A stretch of DNA of 64,000 nt from Ralstonia pickettii (GCF_001699815.1 NZ_MCGB01000057.1:124001-188000), one strand, 5' to 3'; positions 17,588-27,675 are shown, counted from the stretch's first letter. Program-made: numbers and translations. Notes: generated by a model from the sequence alone, not told the origin.

Positions 17588-18585
17588 GCACGCCGCTCGT
17601 CGAACTCAAGCAGGTCAGCAAACGCTTTGGCGATCGCAAAGTCGGCGCCGCTGATCGCGTTCTGCAGCGCTTCGGCCTGGCGCATCCGCCTGCAATCGTT
17701 CGTGCTGTCGATGGTGTCGACCTCGCGATCCAGCCCGGTGAAGTCGTCGGCCTCGTCGGTGAATCGGGCTGCGGCAAATCCACGCTCGGCCGCATTGCTG
17801 CGGGCCTGATGCCGCCCTCGGCCGGCGAGGTTCGCGTGGACGGCAAGGCTATCGACATGCTCACGGCAGACGAAGCCCGCGCGGCCCGCCTGAAGATCCA
17901 GATGATCTTCCAGGACCCATACGCCAGCCTCAACCCCCGCCTGCGCGTGGAAGAAATCGTTGGCGAAGCGGCGCGCGTGCATGGCCTGACCGACCGCGCC
18001 GACTTTGCCGATTATGTGGCCGCGCAGATGCAACGCGCCGGCCTGGACCCCGCCCTGCGCGACCGCTACCCGCATCAGTTCAGCGGCGGCCAGCGCCAGC
18101 GCATCGGCATTGCGCGTGCGCTGGCCGTGCAGCCCTCGATGCTGGTTTGCGACGAAGCGGTGGCAGCGTTGGACGTGTCGATCCAGGCGCAGATCCTGAA
18201 CCTGTTCATGGACCTGCGCGAGCAGCTCAACCTGACCTACCTGTTCATCAGCCACGACCTGGGCGTGGTGGAGCACCTGTCCGACCGGGTGGTGATCATG
18301 TACCTCGGCCGCGTGGTGGAATCCGCCCCTGCGGAGGAAGTCTTCCGCCGCCCGAACCATCCTTACACGCAGACCTTGCTGGCGGAGATTCCGCGCCTGT
18401 CGGCCCGTCACAAGACGTTCACCGCCATTCAGGGCGAGATGCCGAGTCCGCTGCATCCGCCCACGGGCTGCCATTTCCACCCACGCTGCCCGCACGCCAT
18501 GCCCCGCTGCAAGACCGAGACGCCGACGCTGCGCGGCATTGCGGTCAACCACATCAGCGCGTGCCACCTGAACGACGCGACCTGA
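17584..18585 (+). CDS. ABC transporter ATP-binding protein, DppF-like
   Basis: A 333-aa second ATPase of the importer. Walker A GESGCGKSTLG, Q-loop IFQDPYASLNPR, signature FSGGQRQRIGIARAL, Walker B MLVCDEAVAALDVS and H-loop ISHDLGVVEHL are all intact. The C-terminal cysteine cluster (GCHFHPRCPHAMPRC) is also present. The substitution DEAVAALD for the usual DEPTSALD is common in DppF. Ends 50 bases before the binding-protein gene. Confidence 0.93.
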   Translation: MSTPLVELKQVSKRFGDRKVGAADRVLQRFGLAHPPAIVRAVDGVDLAIQPGEVVGLVGESGCGKSTLGRIAAGLMPPSAGEVRVDGKAIDMLTADEARAARLKIQMIFQDPYASLNPRLRVEEIVGEAARVHGLTDRADFADYVAAQMQRAGLDPALRDRYPHQFSGGQRQRIGIARALAVQPSMLVCDEAVAALDVSIQAQILNLFMDLREQLNLTYLFISHDLGVVEHLSDRVVIMYLGRVVESAPAEEVFRRPNHPYTQTLLAEIPRLSARHKTFTAIQGEMPSPLHPPTGCHFHPRCPHAMPRCKTETPTLRGIAVNHISACHLNDAT

Positions 18586-18635
18586 ACGACATTCAATAAG
18601 CCAACGATTCCAAAAACAGGAAAAAGGGAACCCAC

Positions 18636-20204
18636 GTGAAACGCCTCCTAGCCTCGTCGCTTGCCGTCGCGCTGTTTGCCGCTGCCGGCGCTGCCGGCGC
18701 GCAGACGCTGAACATTGCCTTTGCCGATCCGCTGTCGTCGCTCGACCCGCAGTTGAACAATCACGCAGGCGACCGCTCCGTCGACGTGCACTTCTGGGAT
18801 CTGCTGGTCGAGAACAAGTGGAACCAGCTGCAGCCCGGCCTGGCGCTGTCGTGGAGGACGCTGGACCCGAAGACGTGGGAATTCAAGCTGCGCCCGAACG
18901 TGAAATGGCACGACGGCCAGCCGTTCACGGCGGATGACGTCATCTTCTCGTACCAGCGCGCGCGCAGCGTGCCGGGCAGCGTGGCAACGTTCGCGGGCTA
19001 TCTGCGCACGGTGGAGTCCGTCACGGCCAAAGACCCGCTGACGCTGATCATCAAGACGAACATCCCGAACCCGGACTTGCCGCTGAACCTCGCGTCCGTG
19101 CACATCGTCAGCAAGCATGTGGGTGAGAAGTCGTCGACTGAGGACTACAACGCGGGCCGCGCCGTGGTGGGCACCGGCCCCTACAAGTTCGTCTCGTATG
19201 TGCCGGGCGATCGCGTGGTGATGGCGCGCAACGACAACTACTGGGGCGGCAAACAGCTCTGGGAGAAGGTCAACTACCGCTACATCAACAATGCTGCCGC
19301 GCGCACGGCCAACCTGCTCTCAGGCGAGGTGGATGTCATCGACAAGGTGTCGGTGTCTGACCTGGCGCGCCTGCGCCAGTCGCCCAACGTGAAGGTGTTT
19401 TCCTATCCGGGCTTGCGTGTGATGCTGTTGCAACCGAGCTTCCGCAAGGGGCCGAACGATTACGTCACCGGCAACGACGGCAAGCCGCTGCCGAACAATC
19501 CGCTGCTGGATGTGCGCGTGCGCCGTGCGCTGTCGCTGGCCATCGACCGCAAGGCCATTGTCGACCGCATCCTGCAAGGCGCCGCCACTGTCGCCAACCA
19601 GTGGATGCCGTCGAACACGTACGGCTACAACCCCGACGTGAAGGATATCGCCTACGACCCGGCGCAGGCCAAGAAGCTGCTGGCCGATGCGGGCTTTCCG
19701 CAGGGCTTCAACCTCGTGATGCACGTGCCGAATGATCGCTACCCGCAAGGCCCCGAAACGGCGCAGGCGGTGGCGCAGTTCTGGACGCGCATCGGCGTGA
19801 AGGCGCGCGTGGAAGTGGTGCCCTGGTCGGTCTACTCGGGCCGCGCCAACAAGAATGAATATGCGATGAGCATGCTGGCGTGGGGCAACGGCACGGGCGA
19901 AGCAAGCTACGCGCTTGTCAACGTGCTGGCCACCGTCGATACCAAGAAGGGTCTGGGCGCATCCAACTGGGGCCACTACAGCAACGCGGCTGTCGACAAC
20001 GCGTTGAACGCCTCCACCGAGGAATTCAACGTGGAAAAGCGCGCGGCCATTCTTCGCCACTCCGTCAAGCTGGTCTCGGATGACGTGGGCGTGATGCCGC
20101 TGTACCACTACCAGAACGTGTGGGCCGCCAAAAAAGGCCTGAAGGTGACGCCGATGACGAGCGATCGCACCGCGGCCCAGATGGTCACCAAGGACGGCAA
20201 GTAA
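18636..20204 (+). CDS. Peptide-type ABC substrate-binding protein (SBP family 5)
   Basis: A 522-aa periplasmic binding protein with a clear Sec signal peptide (MKRLLASSLAVALFAAAGAA, cleavage after GAQ or AGA). Family signatures: DPLSSLDPQLNN, the LRPNVKWHDGQPFTADDVIFS block, and GTGPYKFVSYVPGDRV. It supplies the specificity of the DppBCDF-like importer. Its neighbours (CMD-domain and AhpD-domain proteins, monooxygenase) indicate a small organic molecule rather than a general peptide. Ribosome-binding site AAAAAGGGA precedes ATG 18636. Confidence 0.9.
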   Translation: MKRLLASSLAVALFAAAGAAGAQTLNIAFADPLSSLDPQLNNHAGDRSVDVHFWDLLVENKWNQLQPGLALSWRTLDPKTWEFKLRPNVKWHDGQPFTADDVIFSYQRARSVPGSVATFAGYLRTVESVTAKDPLTLIIKTNIPNPDLPLNLASVHIVSKHVGEKSSTEDYNAGRAVVGTGPYKFVSYVPGDRVVMARNDNYWGGKQLWEKVNYRYINNAAARTANLLSGEVDVIDKVSVSDLARLRQSPNVKVFSYPGLRVMLLQPSFRKGPNDYVTGNDGKPLPNNPLLDVRVRRALSLAIDRKAIVDRILQGAATVANQWMPSNTYGYNPDVKDIAYDPAQAKKLLADAGFPQGFNLVMHVPNDRYPQGPETAQAVAQFWTRIGVKARVEVVPWSVYSGRANKNEYAMSMLAWGNGTGEASYALVNVLATVDTKKGLGASNWGHYSNAAVDNALNASTEEFNVEKRAAILRHSVKLVSDDVGVMPLYHYQNVWAAKKGLKVTPMTSDRTAAQMVTKDGK

Positions 20205-20209
20205 GCGCC

Positions 20210-22090
20210 ATGGGAACCTTCGCGCTCAGCGTGACGCCGGCGGATGACCTGATCGACGTATCGCGCGGCATCGTCGTGACGGGGCTCGCGCCTGGCACAC
20301 AAGTCGGCATCGTCGCGCAAACGCGTCGCGGCAATGATGTGCTGTGGCACAGCCGCGCCGCGTTCGTCGCCGATGCGCAAGGCACCGTGGACCTGACGCG
20401 CGACGCGCCCGTCTCCGGCGACTACGCCGGCGTCAGCGCGATGGGCATCGTCTGGAGCCAGCGCCCGGAAGACGGCAAGGCACGCGAGGTGTTTCCACAG
20501 CCAGTCGCAGAGCCGTTGACGACCACGCTGACGGCCACGGCCAACGGCGAGTCGGTCCACGCGAGCTTCGTGCAACGGCTGGCCGCGCCGGGGGTGACGC
20601 GCCACGATGTGCGCGACGATGGTCTGGTCGGTACGCTATACCTGCCCGATCCGTATGCGCACCCGGGCCCGCGCCCGGCCGTGCTCATCCTCAACGGCTC
20701 GGGCGGCGGCATCAACGAGCCGCGCGCGGCGCTGTATGCCTCGCACGGTTATGCCGCCTTTGCGCTGGCGTACTTCAAGGCGCCGGGGCTGCCGGACTAC
20801 ATCTCGAATACGCCGCTGGAATATTTCGAGCGCGCGCTTGCCTGGCTGCGCAAACGCGTGGAGCCGCTGCACGACTTCGTTGCCGTGAGCGGCCAGTCGC
20901 GCGGGGGTGAACTGGCATTGCTGCTGGGCGCGACATTCCCTGAGGCGGTATCTGCGGTCATCGGTTACGTGCCGGGCGCCGTCGTGCACAGCGGGCAGAA
21001 CGCCGCCGACCCTGCTGTGGGCCGCGAAGGCCCGACGTGGCTGTATCGCGGTCAGCCGCTGCCGCATCTGTGGGAAGGCAACCGCACCGCGAGCTGGGCA
21101 CCGTTTGACGAAGGCCCTGCGCCGCATCGGCATGAACGCGCCATCCGCACCGCGCTGCAGGATACCGATGCCGTGGCACGCGCGCGCATCCGCATCGAAC
21201 GCGCGCGGGGGCCGGTGCTGCTGCTCTCCGCCACCGATGACGGCTCGTGGCCCTCGAGCGACTACTCGCGCATGGTGACGACCAAATTGGCCGAGGTACG
21301 CCACCCCTACCCCGTCCAACATTTCGATTACGAAGGCGCGGGTCACGCCATCGTCTTCCCATACGTGCCGACCACGCAGCTCGTCTATGCGCACCCGGTG
21401 TCGGGCCGCATCAGCACCGGGGGCGGCGAGCCGCGCGCCAACGCCCGCGCCGACGCCCAGTCATGGGCAGCAGTGCTTCGCTTCCTCGCCAGCGCGGTAG
21501 CCGCGCGCGGCGCGTCCGTACCCGATTCCCGGAGCCTTTCATCAATGGATTTCACGCCCGCACACGATGTGGCCGACCAGGTTGCCGGCCTGGACGACGG
21601 CAGCCCCACGCATGCGCTGCGCCATGCCCGCGAAAAGGTGGCAACGGCCACGCAGGGCAGCTACAACGCATTGTTCGACGCAGGCCTGCCCGGCCTGACG
21701 TTGGGCGAACGCCTGCTCGTCGCGCTCTATGCCTGCCGCCTCACCCCGGCGCCCGAACTGGCCGAACACTACCGCGCGCGCCTCGCGAGCACGCCGGTCG
21801 ACGCAGATGCGTTGCAAGCCGTCGACCACGGCGATATCGACACGCTGACCGACGCACGCCTGCGCGCCATCCTCACCTTCACGCGCACGCTCGTCGAGCG
21901 CCCCATCGAGGGCGACCGCGATGCGCTGTTGCGCCTGCCCGCCGCGGGCCTCGCCACGGCCGACGTCGTGACGCTCGCGCAGCTCATCGCTTTCCTGTCG
22001 TATCAGACGCGGCTCGTCGCCGGCTTGCGCGCCCTCCGCGAAGCCGCCGGCAGCGGCAGCGCCACCGCTTCCACGGAGACCGCAGCATGA
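20210..22090 (+). CDS. Fusion: acyl-CoA thioesterase/BAAT-like hydrolase + CMD (Avi_7170-like) domain
   Basis: One 626-codon frame holds two proteins usually encoded apart. Residues 1-about 430: an N-terminal BAAT/acyl-CoA thioester hydrolase beta-sandwich (about 1-120) and an alpha/beta hydrolase domain with nucleophile Ser230 (SGQSRGG), an acid near ATDDGSW and His in EGAGHAI. Residues 446-626: a carboxymuconolactone-decarboxylase-type domain of the kind found beside AhpD-like Avi_7169 proteins. Residue 446 is Met (ATG 21545) with CGGAG 10-13 bases upstream, so the second part could also be translated separately. Overlaps the next gene by ATGA. Confidence 0.75.
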   Translation: MGTFALSVTPADDLIDVSRGIVVTGLAPGTQVGIVAQTRRGNDVLWHSRAAFVADAQGTVDLTRDAPVSGDYAGVSAMGIVWSQRPEDGKAREVFPQPVAEPLTTTLTATANGESVHASFVQRLAAPGVTRHDVRDDGLVGTLYLPDPYAHPGPRPAVLILNGSGGGINEPRAALYASHGYAAFALAYFKAPGLPDYISNTPLEYFERALAWLRKRVEPLHDFVAVSGQSRGGELALLLGATFPEAVSAVIGYVPGAVVHSGQNAADPAVGREGPTWLYRGQPLPHLWEGNRTASWAPFDEGPAPHRHERAIRTALQDTDAVARARIRIERARGPVLLLSATDDGSWPSSDYSRMVTTKLAEVRHPYPVQHFDYEGAGHAIVFPYVPTTQLVYAHPVSGRISTGGGEPRANARADAQSWAAVLRFLASAVAARGASVPDSRSLSSMDFTPAHDVADQVAGLDDGSPTHALRHAREKVATATQGSYNALFDAGLPGLTLGERLLVALYACRLTPAPELAEHYRARLASTPVDADALQAVDHGDIDTLTDARLRAILTFTRTLVERPIEGDRDALLRLPAAGLATADVVTLAQLIAFLSYQTRLVAGLRALREAAGSGSATASTETAA

Positions 22091-22677
22091 CCGAGATCAT
22101 CCGCGCACACGGCTTCACCAACGAATCGCTTGAATGGCAAGCGTGGCTGGATGTGGTCGACCTCGACCGCGCCACGCCCGAGCAGATCGCCGTGCTGGAA
22201 GAAAGCCATCCGAAGGCGAAAACGTCGGACTACTACCGGTTTCTCGTTCACCAGCCCGAGATCCTGCGTCAGCGGTCGGCGGCATTCAACGCGATCATGT
22301 ATGCGCCGGGCGGCCTGTCGCGTGCGGACCGCGAACTCGCCAGCGCGGTGGTGTCGCGCGTCAACGGCTGCGTGTATTGCGCATCCGTCCATGCACAGCG
22401 CTTTGAGCAATTGGCCAAGCGCAACGACGTGATCAAGCAGGTCCTTGAAGACCCGCACATCGCAGGCACGAACGCGCGTGAACGTGCCATCGTCCTGTTC
22501 TCGATCGACCTGACATTGCACCCAGGGCACTTGCGCGGCGAAGACCTGAAGCCCCTCAAGGCCGCTGGCCTGACCGACGCGGAGATTCTCGACCTGATAC
22601 ACGCCGTGGCCATCTTTGCGTGGGCGAATCGACTGATGCTGAATCTGGGCGAACCCGTGTTTCCGGACGCGGCCTGA
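22087..22677 (+). CDS. Alkylhydroperoxidase (AhpD-like) domain protein, Avi_7169 family
   Basis: A 196-aa all-helical CMD/AhpD-fold protein. The redox motif is complete: Cys95-x-x-Cys98-x-x-x-His102 (CVYCASVH). AhpD-type proteins reduce peroxides or disulfides with thiol partners; the partner here is unknown. Last gene of the operon, overlapping the fusion gene by ATGA, and followed by a strong terminator at 22701. The pairing with a CMD partner and a peptide-type ABC importer is a recurrent arrangement in proteobacteria. Confidence 0.85.
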   Translation: MTEIIRAHGFTNESLEWQAWLDVVDLDRATPEQIAVLEESHPKAKTSDYYRFLVHQPEILRQRSAAFNAIMYAPGGLSRADRELASAVVSRVNGCVYCASVHAQRFEQLAKRNDVIKQVLEDPHIAGTNARERAIVLFSIDLTLHPGHLRGEDLKPLKAAGLTDAEILDLIHAVAIFAWANRLMLNLGEPVFPDAA

Positions 22678-22700
22678 GCCAGGCGGCATCGCTCCAAAGA

Positions 22701-22730
22701 AAAAGCCGCAGGCGCACACCTGCGGCTTTT
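22701..22730. terminator. Bidirectional terminator
   Basis: AAAAGCCGCAGG and CCTGCGGCTTTT form a perfect 12-bp stem around a 6-base loop, between the convergent AhpD-like and molybdoenzyme genes. Confidence 0.9.
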
Positions 22731-22749
22731 TCATTTCAGCGCAGCGGCG

Positions 22750-25047
22750 TCACGCCATTGGCAACTGCCTCACCGGTTTGCCCGTCAACTGCGCCACGGC
22801 ATGGGCCACGGCCGGCCCGATTGGCGGCACACCCACCTCGCCCATGCCGCTGGGTTCTGCCGTGCTGGGTACGATGTGCGTTTCGATGACGGGCGTCTCT
22901 GCCATCTTGAGCGCCGGGTAATCGGGGAAGTTCGACTGCACGACCTGGCCGTCCTTGATGTCGATCCGGCCATACAGCGCCGCCGTCAGGCCAAAGATGA
23001 CCGCGCTTTCCATCTGCTGCGCAACGATGCCCGGGTTGACCACCGTGCCGCAATCGACTGCGCACACAACGCGATGCACGCGTGGCTTGCCGTCTTTCAT
23101 CGACACCTCCACCACCTGCGCGACCACGGAGCCGAAGCTCGGGTGCAGCGCAATGCCGCGCGCACGCGGTGCGCCGTCAGCGGCTGGTGCCAGCGGCTGC
23201 CCCCAGCCGGCGGCCTGCGCTGCCGTGTCCAGCACCTTCAGCTCGCGCGGATGGTCCTTCAGCAAGTCACGCCGCATCGCCAACGGGTCAAGCTTGGCCG
23301 CGGCCGCCACCTCGTTGAGAAAGCCCTCCATGAAGAACCCGTTGTACGAATGCCCCACGCTGCGCCAGAAGCCTACGGGAACCGGCAGATCGACTGCCAG
23401 GTGCGCGATGTGCTCGTGCTCGATTTCGTACGGCAGGTCGAACAGGCCTTCAGCGGTGTAGCGATCGATGCCCACTGACGGCGCACCGAACAGACGGTCC
23501 AGTTCGCCCGCGAGAATCGATTGGCCGGCGCTGCGCGAGGCAATCGCGGTGACCTTGCCGTTCTCGACACGCGCCTTGAGCCGGGCGATGGCGTGCGGGC
23601 GATAGAAGTCGTGGCGGACGTCTTCTTCGCGCGACCAGATGACCTGCACGGGCTTGCCGTCGGTCTTGGTGGCGATGGTGACGGCCTGACCGATGAAATC
23701 CGATTCCAGCCGCCGCCCGAAACCGCCGCCGATGAGCGGGATATCGATCTGCACCTTGTCGCCGCTGACACCTGCCGCACGCGCCGCCACAAGCTGCGCC
23801 AGCGTGGCGACCTGCGTGGGCGCCCAGAGATGCACGCCTTCCGGCGTCACCTGCGCGGTGCAGTTAATCGGTTCCATCGTGGCGTGCGCGAGATACGGCG
23901 CGCTGTATTCGGCCTCGACGAGGGTGGCGCCATCAGCCTTGTCGAAGGCTTTCAGGCCGTCGCCCATCGATCGATACGTGAAGCCGCCCTTGTCACTGTC
24001 GAGGGCGCTGACAAGCTGCTGCCGAATGCCCGCGGAGTCGAGCTTGGCATGCGGGCCGTTGTCCCACACGGGCTCAAGCGTTGCCAGCGCCTGCCGGGCC
24101 TGCCAGTAATGGTCTGCCACCACGGCCACGCCCGGCGCACCACCGCCCGTGCCCTCGAACGGCACCACGTAACGCACGCCCGGCATGCCAAGCGCCGCTT
24201 TCGACTGGAACGTCTTGAGCTTGCCGCCAAACGCCGGACACATCACGACAGCGGCATACAACATGCCGGGCAGGCGCGTGTCGATGGAGAAGCGCGCGCT
24301 GCCATCCGTCTTCGCGGCGAGATCGTTGCGCGGCGCCGGTTTGCCGATCAACTGGAATTGCGAGGCCGGCTTGAGCGTCACGTTGGACGGCGCAGAGAGA
24401 CCACGCGCCGATTTGGCCATCTCGCCAAACGTGGACTGCTTGCCGCCGGGGCCGATCAACTGGCCTTCACGGATGCTGACTTGCGCAACTGGCGCATTCC
24501 ATTCGCGCGCCGCGGCTTCCACCAGCGCCGCACGCGCCGTGGCGGCGGCCTCGCGCACGGGCTGCCAGCCATCGGCGGTGCTGCTGCTGCCGCCGGTAAT
24601 GATGAGGCCGATCTCGCGCGCGCTCTTGGCCATGATCCAGTGCAGTGCGCGTGCCCAGGTCTTGTCTGCGCTATCGGGATGCAGCGGCAGCGAGCTGTCG
24701 CCCATGGCGACGACGTTGCCGTAGATGCGCTCCACGGGCGCGCTTTCGATGCGCACGCGCGCGAGCGGAATGTCCAGCTCTTCGGCTGCCAGCATCGACA
24801 GCGCAGTGTGGATGCCCTGGCCCATCTCCACGCGCGGCATGGCAAGCACGACGTTGCCTTCGGGCGTGATCTTGATCCAGCCGTTGAGGGCAATCTCGCC
24901 GTTGTGCTCGGGGAAGATGCCCGGATCGCCCACGCGGCTGCGCGGCGGCATCACACCCCAACCGACTACCAGTGCGCCACCAATGCCGAGTGCGCCGAGC
25001 AGGAAACGGCGGCGTCCGCTGCGCGGTTTTGTAGTCTTCGCGTTCAT
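22750..25047 (-). CDS. iorB: Isoquinoline 1-oxidoreductase beta-type molybdopterin-binding subunit
   Basis: A 765-aa large subunit of the xanthine-oxidase family. A twin-arginine signal ([20 protein letters not shown]) shows export in folded form. Two Ald_Xan_dh_C2-type halves follow; motifs [12 protein letters not shown] and [20 protein letters not shown] are typical of the IorB group, and [18 protein letters not shown] ends the enzyme with the catalytic Glu region. It forms a heterodimer with the 2Fe-2S protein at 25044. No FAD subunit is present, as expected for this group, which passes electrons to cytochromes. Substrate: an N-heterocycle or aldehyde. Confidence 0.88.
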   Translation of the reverse strand: MNAKTTKPRSGRRRFLLGALGIGGALVVGWGVMPPRSRVGDPGIFPEHNGEIALNGWIKITPEGNVVLAMPRVEMGQGIHTALSMLAAEELDIPLARVRIESAPVERIYGNVVAMGDSSLPLHPDSADKTWARALHWIMAKSAREIGLIITGGSSSTADGWQPVREAAATARAALVEAAAREWNAPVAQVSIREGQLIGPGGKQSTFGEMAKSARGLSAPSNVTLKPASQFQLIGKPAPRNDLAAKTDGSARFSIDTRLPGMLYAAVVMCPAFGGKLKTFQSKAALGMPGVRYVVPFEGTGGGAPGVAVVADHYWQARQALATLEPVWDNGPHAKLDSAGIRQQLVSALDSDKGGFTYRSMGDGLKAFDKADGATLVEAEYSAPYLAHATMEPINCTAQVTPEGVHLWAPTQVATLAQLVAARAAGVSGDKVQIDIPLIGGGFGRRLESDFIGQAVTIATKTDGKPVQVIWSREEDVRHDFYRPHAIARLKARVENGKVTAIASRSAGQSILAGELDRLFGAPSVGIDRYTAEGLFDLPYEIEHEHIAHLAVDLPVPVGFWRSVGHSYNGFFMEGFLNEVAAAAKLDPLAMRRDLLKDHPRELKVLDTAAQAAGWGQPLAPAADGAPRARGIALHPSFGSVVAQVVEVSMKDGKPRVHRVVCAVDCGTVVNPGIVAQQMESAVIFGLTAALYGRIDIKDGQVVQSNFPDYPALKMAETPVIETHIVPSTAEPSGMGEVGVPPIGPAVAHAVAQLTGKPVRQLPMA

Positions 25048-25511
25048 GCGCGGCCCTCCCGCAACGCCTTGGCAGCGCGCTTGATAGCGGCGCGCATGCG
25101 CGGATATGTGCCACAACGGCAGATGTTGGTCATGGCCGCGTCGATGTCGGCATCCGTCGGGTCAGGGTGTTGGGCCAGCAAGTCCGCCGCGGCCATGAGC
25201 ATGCCGGACTGGCAGTAGCCGCACTGGGGCACCTGCTCGTCAATCCAGGCTTGCTGCAGCGCGTGGCGTTTGCCCCCGCCGCCGGCAAGTCCTTCGATGG
25301 TGGTGATGTGCTTGCCGGCCACAGCCGCCACCGGCAGCACGCACGACCGCACGGCCGCGCCGTCCACGTGTACGGTGCATGCGCCGCACGCCGCGACGCC
25401 GCAGCCGAACTTCGTACCGGTCAGGTTCAGGTGATCACGCAGCACCCACAGTAGCGGCGTGGCCGGGTCGCAATCAACGCTGACCGGCTTGTGGTTGACG
25501 TCCAGTTCCAT
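25044..25511 (-). CDS. iorA: Isoquinoline 1-oxidoreductase alpha-type [2Fe-2S] subunit
   Basis: A 155-aa electron-transfer subunit. The plant-ferredoxin-type cluster uses Cys37, Cys42, Cys45 and Cys57 ([16 protein letters not shown]); the second, helical-domain cluster uses Cys97, Cys100, Cys131 and Cys133 (QCGYCQSGM and [11 protein letters not shown]). No signal peptide; it is presumably exported with the Tat signal of the partner. Overlaps the large subunit start by ATGA. Confidence 0.92.
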   Translation of the reverse strand: MELDVNHKPVSVDCDPATPLLWVLRDHLNLTGTKFGCGVAACGACTVHVDGAAVRSCVLPVAAVAGKHITTIEGLAGGGGKRHALQQAWIDEQVPQCGYCQSGMLMAAADLLAQHPDPTDADIDAAMTNICRCGTYPRMRAAIKRAAKALREGRA

Positions 25512-25621
25512 GGGGCGGTGGTCTCCTTGTGTTGTGATTCTTTTTTGCTGGCCAAGCGTACGTTCAAACGGCTGAGGTCAGCAATAGTGGTCCACCTCGA
25601 CATGGCAACATCGGCGAATGC

Positions 25622-25654
25622 AAAAAGGCCCGAGCACTTGCGCACTCGGGCCTT
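25622..25654 (-). terminator. Terminator, probably the original one of tRNA-Ser
   Basis: Stem AAGGCCCGAG/CTCGGGCCTT; read on the minus strand it is followed by a T-run. It lies 6 bases beyond the left attachment repeat, so before integration it would have followed the tRNA-Ser gene directly. Confidence 0.7.
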
Positions 25655-25660
25655 GGATTC

Positions 25661-25675
25661 CTGGCGGAGAGAGGG
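25661..25675. repeat. attL, left attachment core
   Basis: CTGGCGGAGAGAGGG, identical to 39279-39293. It is the displaced original 3' end of the tRNA-Ser gene. Confidence 0.85.
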
Positions 25676-25688
25676 TCCGCTAGCGCAG

Positions 25689-25818
25689 TGTCTCTGCATG
25701 TCTTGCATTGTCTCTGCAAACCGTTCTCACGCTTGGGTTTGCGGGATTGTATTGTCTCGGTACGTCTTGTCAGATACGATCAAATCGCCCAATTTATGGC
25801 GGGTTGGATGGCGGGTTG
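25689..25818. repeat. Candidate left integrase arm sites
   Basis: TGTCTCTGCA is repeated at 25689-25698 and 25709-25718, 20 bp apart. ATGGCGGGTTG is repeated at 25796-25806 and 25808-25818, 12 bp apart; the same 12-bp-spaced pair stands near the right end (39215-39237). This is the pattern of arm-type sites of tyrosine integrases. Confidence 0.55.
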
Positions 25819-25836
25819 ACGACAAGGGGGCAACAA

Positions 25837-27081
25837 ATGCCGAAGGTAGCGAAGGAGCTGGGCGCGCTTGCGGTCTCGCGCTTATCGACGCCGGGGATGC
25901 ACCCGGTAGGTAAGGTGGCCGGGCTGAATCTGCAAATCAGCAAAACCGGCGCGCGCTCTTGGATCTTGCGCGTTGTTGTCGGAGACCGCCGGCGCGAAAT
26001 TGGCCTTGGCCCTTATCCAGCAGTCAGCCTGAAGGAGGCTCACGCCAAGGCCCAGGCCGAGCGCGACAAGATTCGCGACGGCATTGATCCGGTGCTTGCG
26101 CGGCGCGAGGCGGAAAGCCGCATCAAGGCCAGCCAAGCGCTGGAGATGACATTCGCAGATGCCGCAGAGCGGTTCATTGCTGCTAAGTCGGCCGAATGGA
26201 AGAACGCTAAGCATGCAGCCCAGTGGACGGCGACCATCGAGCAATATGCCAAACCAATTATCGGCAGCGTGAATGTCCGGCATATCGGCCGTGAGCATGT
26301 CATGCAAGTGTTGGAGCCGATCTGGCGCACCAAAACCGAGACGGCATCTCGCCTGCGCGGGCGCATTGAAAGCGTTCTGGACTGGGCGAGGGTGCGGGGC
26401 TACCGGTCCGGTGAGAACCCGGCCGCCTGGCGCGGTAATCTGGATCAGCTTTTGCCGGCGCCGAACAAAACAAAGACCGTCCGGAACCATCCCGCTTTGC
26501 CCATCGAGCAAATGCACAGCTTCATGGCAACCCTTCGCAAGATCGACACGACGGGGGCACATTGCCTCGAATTTGCGATCCTCACGGCCGCCCGGTCTGG
26601 CGAGGCTAGGGGCGCCACGTGGAAGGAAATCGACTTCGACAAAGGCGTGTGGGCAGTCCCAGCCGATCGCATGAAGGCAAAGAAGGAGCATCGCGTTCCG
26701 CTGTCGGATGCTGCCGTTGATCTGCTGCGCAAGATGCCTCGCGTTGATGGCTGTGAGCTTGTGTTTCCCAGCCCGCGGGGGCGGCAACTCTCCGACATGA
26801 CGCTGTTGGCAATCATGCGCCGGTTGGCGTTGACCGCGACGCCGCACGGCTTTAGGTCGACATTCCGGGACTGGGCTGGCGAACATACCAATTTCCCTCG
26901 CGAGCTGGCCGAGGTTGCGCTGGCGCACGTGAAGGGGGACAAGTCGGAGGCTGCGTATTGGCGCGGAGATGTGTTAGAGCGCCGCCGCCGGATGATGAAT
27001 CACTGGGCCGAAGTCATTGCCAAGCCAATGCCACAGGGCGCCGTCATTCCGATGCGCGCGGCGGTGGAGGTCGCAGCATGA
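25837..27081 (+). CDS. Tyrosine recombinase (integrase) of the tRNA-Ser element
   Basis: A 414-aa integrase. Residues about 1-90 are the DUF4102 arm-binding domain (GLNLQISKTGARSWILR), about 105-205 the core-binding domain, about 220-390 the catalytic domain. Arg253 (AARSGEARG), His337 and Arg340 (PHGFR), His364 (LAHV) and nucleophile Tyr374 (AAYWRGD) are present. ATG 25837 was chosen over the longer frame because upstream sequence holds the repeats. It lies at the end of the element distal to the tRNA gene. Overlaps the next gene by ATGA. Confidence 0.92.
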   Translation: MPKVAKELGALAVSRLSTPGMHPVGKVAGLNLQISKTGARSWILRVVVGDRRREIGLGPYPAVSLKEAHAKAQAERDKIRDGIDPVLARREAESRIKASQALEMTFADAAERFIAAKSAEWKNAKHAAQWTATIEQYAKPIIGSVNVRHIGREHVMQVLEPIWRTKTETASRLRGRIESVLDWARVRGYRSGENPAAWRGNLDQLLPAPNKTKTVRNHPALPIEQMHSFMATLRKIDTTGAHCLEFAILTAARSGEARGATWKEIDFDKGVWAVPADRMKAKKEHRVPLSDAAVDLLRKMPRVDGCELVFPSPRGRQLSDMTLLAIMRRLALTATPHGFRSTFRDWAGEHTNFPRELAEVALAHVKGDKSEAAYWRGDVLERRRRMMNHWAEVIAKPMPQGAVIPMRAAVEVAA

Positions 27082-27638
27082 AGCCAAAGAAAACGCCGGA
27101 CCAAATCCGCCGGGAGTTCTGGGAGAAGCAGAAAAAGCGGACAGATGAATTAGTCGGCAATGGCCCGATCGCACAAATAGCGTATGCGCTTCACCAATCG
27201 GAAGCACCTTTGACGAGGTTCGAGGACTTGAAGCCCTATTCGGTAACGCTTGAAAAGGCGGCGAATATGGTCGACGTGGGCATGGGGGCGATGCGTGCAG
27301 CGGTTAATTCCCACAATGCCAGCAAGCCGCGCCCGAAGAAGAAACCTACGCACAAGAGCATCGTTCTAGACGCCATGCGATCTGCACAACGTGACGATAA
27401 GAGCTTCGACCAGTTCATCATCAGCGCTATTAACGCCGGTTACGACGGAATGAAGATGGAGCGCCTTACCGGGCAAGGCGAGCGCTATAGCATCTATTGT
27501 GATGCCATGATCCCGACTGACTTGGCCGAAGACGATGAACAAGCCATGGAAGGTGCCCGATTTGCTGCCACTGTAGAGCGCAGCCACAAGGCACTTGAAG
27601 GCTGGTGGACGGAGGCCAAAAAGCCGAAAAAATCCTGA
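27078..27638 (+). CDS. Hypothetical protein, 186 aa, coupled to the integrase
   Basis: Starts with ATGA overlapping the integrase stop, so it is translated with it. Highly charged N-terminus (MKPKKTPDQIRREFWEKQKK) and a long helical region; no cysteine pattern or membrane segment. Proteins in this position in related islands are often accessory to integration or excision, but that is inference. Unrecognised. Confidence 0.6.
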   Translation: MKPKKTPDQIRREFWEKQKKRTDELVGNGPIAQIAYALHQSEAPLTRFEDLKPYSVTLEKAANMVDVGMGAMRAAVNSHNASKPRPKKKPTHKSIVLDAMRSAQRDDKSFDQFIISAINAGYDGMKMERLTGQGERYSIYCDAMIPTDLAEDDEQAMEGARFAATVERSHKALEGWWTEAKKPKKS

Positions 27639-27675
27639 GTTAGCCGGTTAGCCAAGACCCCGTTCTTAAAGTCTG

